Below, one piece after another: positions 56,391-64,000 of a DNA stretch of 64,000 nt (position 1 is its first letter; each line of letters opens with the position of its first letter). The notes under the pieces were generated by a model. That model saw nothing but the letters and a program-made list of their open reading frames with translations. It was not told the origin of the DNA and did no database searches. The position numbers and the translations under genes were made by a program. Source of the stretch: Nannobrachium achirus (lineage: Eukaryota > Chordata > Actinopteri > Myctophiformes > Myctophidae); assembly GCA_963921795.1 (NCBI GenBank), contig OY997651.1:55395142-55459141 (forward strand). The letters run 5' to 3'.

Positions 56391-56816
56391 TAGGGTGACC
56401 AGACGTCCCGGTTTGGCCGGGACCGTCCCGTTTTCAAGCTGCGTGTCCCGGTGTCCCGACAAATATCTCTAAAACACTAGTATGTCCCGATTTTCAACAT
56501 TCACTACAAAATTGTCCCGGTTTTCGGCAGAATTAAAATAATAGTAGCTGTTTTCAGTGTTCTTTTCATGTAAACATGCTCACCTAACCAATCAGAAAAC
56601 ATGAACAAATACATTGCGTGTTTGAATTCAACGCTGAGGCTGTTTGTCAATCACTCACTGCCTGCATGCAACCCTGCGGTGCGTGTGTGCGCGTGCACAA
56701 ACACTAGAAAATGGGCACGCGCGTGCACGGTAACGTGCACATTGCTTTTAGGGTCCCGGTTTTAGGCAACAGGGGTTTGTGTCCCAGTTTGAGCGGCTGA
56801 AAATATGGTCACCCTA
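56391..56816. mobile_element. hAT MITE, 426 bp
   Basis: The ends are TAGGGTGACCA and TGGTCACCCTA, near-perfect inverses. The 8-bp TSD GTCTTGCT lies at 56383-56390 and 56817-56824. It resembles the widespread TAGGGTGACCAGACGTCC repeats of animals. It splits a DUF6589 coding block. Confidence 0.93.
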
Positions 56817-57866
56817 GTCTTGCTGTTATCAAGAACTTATCAAGAAGAGTTCTGCTTTGTCTCCTGTGACAATGACCTTCACAGCTGGCTTCAATTTGGT
56901 GTTGTCATTGTCAACAGGCACATATGAGACATATCCGTCATTGATGTAGCGCATAGCTCGGATCATGTCAATGGATTTATTTTTGTATCCACATCCAGTA
57001 AACCCAGCGGTATTATCTGAATTTTAGGGCCATTTCACATGAATATTCATGAGGTAGGTGCCACTGGGCATTTTCTCTGAAGTTCTCTAATGACGTGAAG
57101 TGGGAGACTAACTCTACCAATCAGTTCCTGAAACTCAATTTGCAGGCAATTACGGTATACTTGAACGGTACATTGACGAGAGATGATGATCTGACATCTT
57201 GTGACAGATGTGTAGGGATGGGTATTGTTAAGATTTTAGCAATTCCGGTTCCAGTTCTGCTTATTGATCCGATTCCTTATCAATTATTTTATTGATTCTC
57301 TTTGGGCAAGGGGGTGGGAGAAAGAGTACTAATGGGTTCATTTAAGATACATTCTCTTTTATATGATATTCTCTGAATAGATTATGCACAGCATACACAG
57401 TGGTCATCTATTGTGCTATAGTATAGTGCTTGCAGCCATGCTGGGGGCTGGTCAGAAATAGTGGCCAATGGTCTTTTCTACCTCCTCCCCTCCATATGCT
57501 CCTCCTGTCATTTTCTTCTTTTTGTAGTTTTTATTTAAATGTATCGCCAAAAAAGTTTAGTTTTTACAGTGTGCTCAATCCAACATCCTGTTTTTGCAGT
57601 GCTCAGAATGTGAAGGCACAACGTAATTTATTTTACAGTGTACTCTATAACACGGCTGTGAAGCTTGTGGAGCTGCTGCTGTACACAGCTACAAGCAGAA
57701 TCACTGTCTTCTACAGATTGGATCAACGGATTTACACGCTTTTCTTTCTTGCACATTTGATGTATAGGAGAGCATTTTGCAACACTGAGCACATTGGACA
57801 TGCAGTTTTGTTGTAAGAACGTGGGAGGTGGTGGCTTGCAAAACAAACTTTTTAGGGCACGTCTAA

Positions 57867-58220
57867 GGGTCGATTCACACTCTAATAAGGAGCCTAACTA
57901 ATTTCGGTTCGGCACTGTCCAAATCCAAATATGGTCGTCCCCGGTTCGGGGGGTGTCAACCGAATAAACTCGGCTCCACGGTGCTGCAGAAATGTTGTGA
58001 CCTCCCGACTTAATTTTGGTACTCAGCGGTGTCTTCTCATTCATTCAGCCCGGCTTCAATTTCATTTTCTCAGCTATGAAGCCAAGGAAACAGCAGTAAT
58101 TTGGGAGGGAGACACGGCAACTTCCAAATGCTTGTGTGGCCGTGATTTGAGCGTCGCATAGCGGATACATTGTCAGCTGGTTCTCACTATGGCTGGAGAG
58201 TGGAGGCACGCGCGACGCGC

Positions 58221-58291
<71 letters not shown>

Positions 58292-58789
58292 CTTTGCTGC
58301 GTCTCGCTGACCGTTTTCAAGAGGAAAGAAGAGCTTAAAGTAAGCACAACTTTGCTAGTGTTCCGTGTTGATAGCCTGTTTCTATGGTTTATAGCCGATC
58401 TGCAAACTCCGCGACGAATTGTGACAGTGATGCACGCAGCAAGAGAGGCGGCACGTCTATAATGTGAGCTTGTAGATTCAGTGTTTTCGACGGAGCTTGC
58501 GCGTGTGTGAGAGTGATAAGAGAGACAGAGAGACCCCGACGCTGCGCTGCTGCTCACTGGACCTCCAGCGTGCAGCCGCGAGGGCCAGTCAGATATGTAT
58601 CCGCCCTGCAACGCTCATTTCTCGGCCACAAACGTTTTCATGCCACAGACCTCCAATATTTACATGCGACTTCGGCACTAGCCGTTAAGAAAGTATGGAT
58701 GAACTCCCCCCGAATCTAAATAATTTCGGGTTGGGGAGCCCTCCCGAACCGAAATTAGTTAGGCTCCTTATTAGAGTGTATAACGACCC
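57867..58789. mobile_element. PIF/Harbinger-like MITE, 923 bp, nested
   Basis: The inverted ends share ACACTCTAATAAGGAGCC and CTAACTAATTTCGGTTCGG, over about 45 bp in total. TAA at both flanks (57864-57866, 58790-58792) fits the 3-bp TWA target of PIF/Harbinger. It contains a CA microsatellite (58225-58290) and a micro-palindrome (58391). Confidence 0.85.
58391..58487. repeat. Micro-palindrome with long loop
   Basis: Left ATAGCCGATCTGCAAACTC, right TGTGAGCTTGTAGATTCAG, with a ~53-nt loop. It lies inside the Harbinger-like MITE. Confidence 0.65.
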
Positions 58790-59630
58790 TAACTCGGACG
58801 CAGAACGGGAAGACTTGTCCGTTCATGCAGTGAGCTTGAGTAACAACTGAACTAGGAAAGCTGTCTCATTATCAAAACTAGCATATAGCACACAGGTGCA
58901 GCCAATGCCAGTGTGACATTGGGAGCTTGTCACTGTTACTACATGTCATCTTTTCAACACCCGACTCTAACCCTCACCCTAACCCTAACCTCCGTGGAGT
59001 GAGTCGCTAACCCTCCGGTCGAAATGATGGTCGTTCGAAAGAGATCGATTTTACCGTGACATTAACATGTACATTCTTGCGAAATATAGAGCCAGACTTT
59101 ACAACGCTTCTACTTGGACGACATGTTGACTGCGCTCTAACAAAACAAGGCAGCGTGTGGGATGTCAGCGCGCATATGCAGGCATCGATAACGGAATCGT
59201 TAAGGACTTTGGCTTACGATTCCAAGGAATCGATCCACAGGGAACCGGTTCTCAACGAGAACCGCTTCTCGATACCCATCCCTACAGATGAGCAGCGTTG
59301 ACCCGCTCCTGGTTTGCAACCATAAGTAACCAATGGTCGATTCTTTGATGCTCCATTGATACAATGTGAGGTGTAACAGCACGGTTCAGGTTGTCGATCG
59401 TCACTTGGAATGGAGCAAAACGTTGGATACCCTGGGAAACAAATGAGGCAAAATTTTAGCCAAATGTTATTTTTAAATTTGTACAATGAACTGATTTATG
59501 TCTACAGTACTAACTACATCAGGAGTATACTAGAACAAAAAACTTAACCCATACTGCATTATGAAAATGGGTAGAATAGAAGCCCTATAGACATTACATT
59601 AAGTCCACATTTAACAGCCATTTCCTTATA

Positions 59631-60482
59631 ACCAGTAAGGCTCCCTAATCGGGAGATAAGCGACCGTAAGTCACTTATCTCCACAAATAGGGCAAAAATG
59701 TGTTTTGCCAAAATCTTCCTGATCCATGTTGATGACATGAGTGTAGACATACTGTGTAGTGATTTTCGTGATTTTAGGGCAAAATCTGTAGGAGCAGTGT
59801 CCAAAAATGTGTTTTTAAAAATCGGCCTGGAGGTGGCGCTATATGGGACAGATTCATGTTGATGGGATGAGTGTAGACATACTGTGTACCGATTTGCGTG
59901 ATTTTAGGGCAAAAATTGTAGGAGCAGTGTCCAAAAATGTGTTTTGCAAGAATCGGCCTCATGGTGGCGCTAGAAGAGGGCCATGTGAGAAATGAGGGGT
60001 GGGGTCTCCGCGCCGGCAAGGCGGACGAATAGGTACCGGCCCCCGGCTGTCCCGGTCGCTCCTAGCCGGAGTTACGGCATTTTATGTGAGCTGCAGTGTA
60101 GGGGGTCCTCCACTGGGGGCGCCACCACTTTTGCATCCGTTCTGGAGCACCAGGAGTCGGTGGTCCCCGGGAATTCCCCGTGAGCAGCCCCGTTGGGGTG
60201 GTCATTTGGTCATGTTTGCGCATTTGGTCATTTTTTACATCTGGGGGTCCCCCAGGGACCTGGGGGTCCCTGGAGCTCCGGGGGTCCTTGGAGGTTGTAG
60301 TTTGGCAGCCAAGGAACGTGTGTGCAAAATTTGGCATGGATCGGGGCAACGGTTGCGGAGATATAAGCAGGGAAAAAGTGTGACGTGTGAGGTGTGACAG
60401 ACAGACTGACAGACAGACGGAGGGACGGAGTTACTTACACTTTGTGGTGGTTTTGATAGTAAAGTGCGACCTACGGTCGCAA
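59631..60482. mobile_element. Hairpin-ended element, 852 bp
   Basis: Starts ACCAGTAAGGCTCCC and ends GCGACCTACGGTCGC plus AA. It is collinear with 37402-38176, plus an extra GGGGGTCC-rich palindromic stretch at 60240-60300. Confidence 0.72.
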
Positions 60483-61590
60483 TAAAAACGTACCGGTATA
60501 TAAAAGGCTGCTGGTCAATAGAACCTAATAATGGCACCCTGGCCATTTCGATTCTGGGATCCCCCGGAGTTACTGTCTTGAGAAAGACTCTGAACCCCTA
60601 ACTGTGTTTTTTTATTTTACTTTTTCTTTATTGTTTTTTAAAATATTTTCCCTTTTTTTTCCTGACTATCTACTGCATAGTACTGTCTTCTATCTGTCTG
60701 TCTTTCAATGTTATATGAGATACTTCAATGGTTTCCTATGGAAATAAGCGTAGTCTTTTCTAGGATCTCCTTTTAGTAGACCTTGTACCAGTGAACTGTA
60801 CCGTCATGAAACTGTACCTTTTCCTATGCAAACTTCTAATGAAGTCTTCAATCACTCAATCAAAACTGCTCCTGATGTGCAGGTTGGTGCCTTGCATGGT
60901 TTCCTCTGACATCGGGGTATTAATGTGTTTGTGTGAATGGTTGACTACAATCATGTTAAATCGCCTTTGATAAAGGCACTACATAAATCCTTTGATAAAG
61001 GCACTACATAAATGCACTACATAAATGCATCATTTACCATTTAGATGTATAAGTATGATGTAAAAACAAATATTGCATGACACGAAGGCCCTTTGAGTTT
61101 TGATTCTGCACTTTTGTATCCTACTGACTCACCTGTTAATGTAACAGCGACACGATCCCAAGCTATACATGTATCGTGGCATCCAAGCCATGGTTATTGA
61201 ACATTGTGGAAAAGACATCGAGGTTAGGCAATTACCTTCTCCACTGAATCGCTGTGTGGCCCCAAGAGAGATTCTTCAGTTAGACCTGAAGCAGCATGGC
61301 CCTTTTGAACAAAACACATAATTGAACATGGTTAAAAAAGGTGCTGAGCAAATACTGTAGCAGTTCACTTCTAGAATGAGGGTAAAGATGTTGTGTGGCA
61401 TTAAATGTAATATAATTTCATTTTATCTTTGAAGGGTTTAATACAAATAAAGGGGGATCTTTATTATTTTACTAATTAAATGTACAAACCTCTTCACCAG
61501 TAGGACACGGCACATTGAGTGTCCATTCCATTTCCTGGCATTCTCCACTTGAATGACCTACTCTTTCCACTGATCAATTCCACTTTCACT
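60483..61590. other. Unassigned segment within the DUF6589 locus
   Basis: It holds a small simple-repeat/SINE-tail piece with CACTACATAAATGCA (60970-61030). No coding block is recognised. It may be an intron of the decayed gene. Confidence 0.4.
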
Positions 61591-62301
61591 TCTTTCACAC
61601 AGGATCAATGAATTGATATACTGTGGTTTGTACACATGCATGGATAAGGGTTGCTCCAGCCATGGGCATAGCACACGTCTTGATTGTTGCGTTTGGGGTG
61701 TCTGAAGATGAGAGTTCAAATGTCACTTGACTTGCTTGCTGCAGGAATTTGAGAAAGGTTGGCGCATGATCTCTCCACTCAACCGTTGTCCATTTCAAGT
61801 TTTTCAAGTCTTCCCGGCTGGTTTATCGCAAGATGAACCCAAATCTGCAACTGACTAGTCTTTTTACTTCCTCCTTTACTTCTTTCAGCACTTCAGCAAT
61901 CATCCTTCTTTTATTTCAGGGATCTTCATTAGAGCAGGTGGGAGTCTGTGGTACTGGCCCCGAAACAGCCTATCTGCAACTTTTTCATATGGCCCAGTGA
62001 TGTGTCTTATTGATGTAGAATAGATGAACCAGCCTATCAGTTACTTTTTCATATGGCCTAGTGCTGTGTCTTATTGATGTAGATGTTGCATACTTCACAG
62101 TGACCTTAAACACAATTAATTATACCACAATCAAAAGGAGTGCAAGATAATGATGTACAGTAACACACTTTATGTAAGGGGCTTGAAAACAGACGCATTG
62201 TGTAATTATTTATTATATTAAAAAAAGAAGAAAAAAAAACCTACAGTGTGGTAACAACAATAGCAGTCTGCATCTTCTGGTGTAGGCTACGCAGTGCTAG
62301 C

Positions 62302-63254
62302 TAGGCCTGGGGCGGTATCGACATTTTGTTACCGCGATTACCGTCTTCCCATTTACCGCCGGTACTGCGGTAATTACCGCACCCCCGTATCTATTAATTA
62401 AGGTTCGGCGATAAGCCAAAATATTGCAATCATCTTCCCTAAAGTCGCCTCTCCACAGCCTGACTGCCCGAGTTATACTTCTCCGTACAGCACAGCGGGT
62501 ATGGCTTTGAAAGGAGCAGATCTACAAGCTCACAACAAATCGCATCCGCGACGCGTTCTGAGCTTTTAGATCTGCACTGTCGGGTTACCATAGTAACGTA
62601 GAATAGCTACTTGGGCTATTCAGACACAAACAGCTGTGTGAACAAACCAGAAGAGGACGGGTATTCAGATCGTGTACAGTGATTCTGTAAACTCACGTCA
62701 CGTCTCAACTCTCAAATCGCAGTGATTGAGTGCTGCTATATACAGGTTTTAGTTACAAGACTTGACAGAAAAGGTTATAAAATCGCCGACGCGCCGCCGG
62801 ACGGAGCACAACGTGCGACGCGGTGGAAAAAGTAAAATAGTTTCATTTTCGGTTTTAGTCCACGCGGCCCGCGCTCCGCCAGTAATCCGTATGAATAAAA
62901 AAAGATATGCCACAACACAAGGTATGTATTAACATCCTTGTGTCGTGTGGATTACAGAGAAAGTTTACGCTGCTCTGTACTCGCGGCTGCTGTGCTGCTC
63001 TGTGTAGGTCTGACTGTCTGTGTCTCTGAGAGTGAAAGTGACGTATGTGGCTTCCAACATGTGGTACACGGCCCAGAGCAGAGCGGCATGGAGTGCATGC
63101 GGTCCTCGCTTCTCCCCTGTTTTAAAACTCGCTTGTTTTCCAATAAAAAATATACTTTTTTTTGTCTTTTTTTACCGCGGTAAGCACACTGACACTGCGG
63201 TAGACCTCGGTTTACCGCGGTACGGCGGTACGGCGGTTACCGTGTCCAACCCTA
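62302..63254. mobile_element. hAT-like MITE TAGGCCTGGGGCGG, 953 bp
   Basis: Left end TAGGCCTGGGG and right end CCAACCCTA are imperfect inverses with GGTATCG/CGGTTACCG repeats just inside. The 8-bp TSD GTGCTAGC lies at 62294-62301 and 63255-63262. It is related by its end to the 18956-20455 element. It has no transposase. It carries a micro-palindrome (62516) and GC-rich blocks. Confidence 0.85.
62516..62575. repeat. Micro-palindrome, inside hAT-like MITE
   Basis: Left GCAGATCTACAAGCTCA, right TGAGCTTTTAGATCTGC (one mismatch), core with CGCATCCGCGACGCG. Confidence 0.88.
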
Positions 63255-63262
63255 GTGCTAGC

Positions 63263-63888
63263 TATTAATAATAGGTTGGTGTTAGGGCACACATTGGCAC
63301 ACCTAAGTGTAACACTGTTACTGGCTTGTATTTGACCATGTATTTAACCATAACAGGAACACAAACGGCAAAAAGATTCATTACAGGGAGAGGTCTTTTA
63401 AAATTGAAGAGGGAGACACACATTAAGACACACATTAAGATGAAAACATGCTGTGGCGATTCACGTGGACACCGCCCCGCAGGTAGGCCCTGCACCTCGG
63501 TGAAACGCACCCTGGACGGGAGAGCGAGGCCAGGAGTGACAACGAGGAGGCTGGGACAGGCGATTGAAGGGCAGTACTTCCCCACTTACCTGCTTCATCA
63601 GACTGATCACCCCGCACCTGTGCCAGCCAGAAGAGGAAGGACAATAAAAGCCACCTACTCGCTCTCCCACAGTTAGTGCTGGGATGAATACAATGGGCAT
63701 GCAGGCGCTAAGTGAATGCCACTATGAAATCCATAGTGAACACCATCGTGACATGCTTTCTGTTTTCATCCTACGCCATATGGGGGAAATGGCTACTTTG
63801 ATATTAAATTTAATGAATCCATATCTCTTCAGTTTAACATGTCTTAGACAGTCCGTTCTTTTTCAATCCACACCAAATCTCTTTGCCT
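63263..63888. other. Unassigned segment
   Basis: Overlapping ORFs of 69-116 aa occur on both strands at 63265-63700, but none shows a recognised domain. I see no other feature. Confidence 0.4.
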
Positions 63889-63950
63889 AAATAGATGATC
63901 TACAACAAGCTCACAGCAACACATTGTGAGCATGTAGATCAGCTATTTTT
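63889..63950. repeat. Micro-palindrome, full copy
   Basis: Left AAATAGATGATCTACAACAA then GCTCACA, right TGTGAGCATGTAGATCAGCT. The left arm has a 3-nt insertion. Confidence 0.85.
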
Positions 63951-64000
63951 GGTGAATGTTCCCTCCAGAATGAGAGTACTGGGGTTCACGTGGTTAAACA

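Larger units (their letters stand above)
57213..59284. mobile_element. hAT-like element TAGGGATGGGTAT, 2072 bp
   Basis: The ends TAGGGATGGGTAT and ATACCCATCCCTA are exact inverses. The TSDs are CAGATGTG and CAGATGAG (one mismatch). The right end has GAACCGGTTCTC palindromes. It contains a nested PIF/Harbinger-like MITE. A 128-aa ORF at 57430-57816 has no recognised domain. Confidence 0.88.
54720..61935 (-). pseudogene. DUF6589-family gene, decayed and multiply interrupted
   Basis: On the minus strand, from high to low coordinates, the blocks are as follows. WRDHAPTFLKFLQQASQ lies at about 61775. FQVTIDNLNRAVTPHI and DHWLLMVANQERVNAAHL are at 59290-59440. ENAQWHLPHEYSCEMA and NKSIDMIRAMRYINDG are at 56840-57100. 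VNSVADFHCSMNF and MLFHLRNVTDR are at 56170-56370. A C2H2-like finger KCHLDECLYPPFANLKDLK lies at 55330-55410, and RLRWNRAVNVNVGAGNNTSL at 55000. The order matches DUF6589 proteins from N to C. Frameshifts and stops occur in several blocks, including a 1-base deletion near 55127. It is interrupted by elements at 56391-56816, 57213-59284 and 59631-60482. Function of the family is unknown. Confidence 0.8.

Noticed and set aside
57430-57816. 128-aa ORF inside the hAT-like element
   Set aside because: No recognised domain, composition biased to Phe/Leu/Ser, and it crosses the boundary region of a nested MITE.
58974-58993. CCCTAACCCTAACC telomere-like stretch
   Set aside because: Only about two units; too short to be an interstitial telomere array.
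60240-60300. GGGGGTCCC palindromic cluster as a separate element
   Set aside because: It is an internal expansion of the 59631-60482 element, not an independent insertion.
63326-63676. 116-aa ORF with overlapping ORFs on the other strand
   Set aside because: No motif, no splice or promoter context, and open in several frames because the segment is GC-rich.

Overview
The window reads as intergenic, repeat-dominated DNA of a vertebrate, most likely a teleost fish. The grounds are tRNA-derived SINEs of the V-SINE/DANA type, Ty3/gypsy elements, several hAT families, Helentron-like elements, a P-element-like THAP transposon, long CA/TG and TCTC tracts, and no intact long ORF in 64 kb. The species cannot be named from sequence alone. 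I found no intact host gene, no rRNA and no functional tRNA gene.

Layout. The core is a degenerate tandem segmental duplication with a period of about 22-25 kb. Unit 1 is roughly 1-21360, unit 2 is 21361-46430 and unit 3 is partial, from 46431 to about 50846. Each unit starts with a dead Ty3/gypsy pol. After it come a cysteine-cluster (KDZ/HMGXB3-like) fragment, microsatellites, SINEs, a hAT C-terminal fragment, a TIR element, a minus-strand hAT transposase remnant and a BED-finger remnant. All three gypsy copies share an in-frame TAA in reverse transcriptase, so an already dead element was amplified. Later insertions distinguish the units, and their paralogues act as empty sites. This allows precise ends to be read for a 1448-bp hAT element (6908-8355, 8-bp TSD), a 3214-bp P-like element (13635-16848, 8-bp TSD), two Helentron-like elements (29868-31444 and 43356-44468) and a hairpin-ended element (32617-33888). 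From 48.4 to 55.3 kb a smaller tandem duplication repeats the gypsy tail and cysteine-cluster region. From 54.7 to 61.9 kb the minus strand carries a decayed DUF6589-family gene broken by hAT, PIF/Harbinger and hairpin-ended elements. A last hAT element lies at 62302-63254.

The most unusual signal is a dispersed micro-palindrome. Its arms read AAAATAGCCGATCTACAAGC(TCACA) and its inverse, around a short GC-rich core that sometimes forms a second hairpin. About 26 full or half copies occur in 64 kb, at roughly 14 independent loci, including inside unrelated transposons. At two loci both arms changed in step (36621-36718 and 40725-40787), so pairing has been kept or refreshed. I do not recognise it as a named family. 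It is my best candidate for an undescribed system.

How parts relate. This is a transposon graveyard in which elements sit inside elements. The useful biology is in the insertion order, the empty sites and the hairpin family, not in coding capacity.
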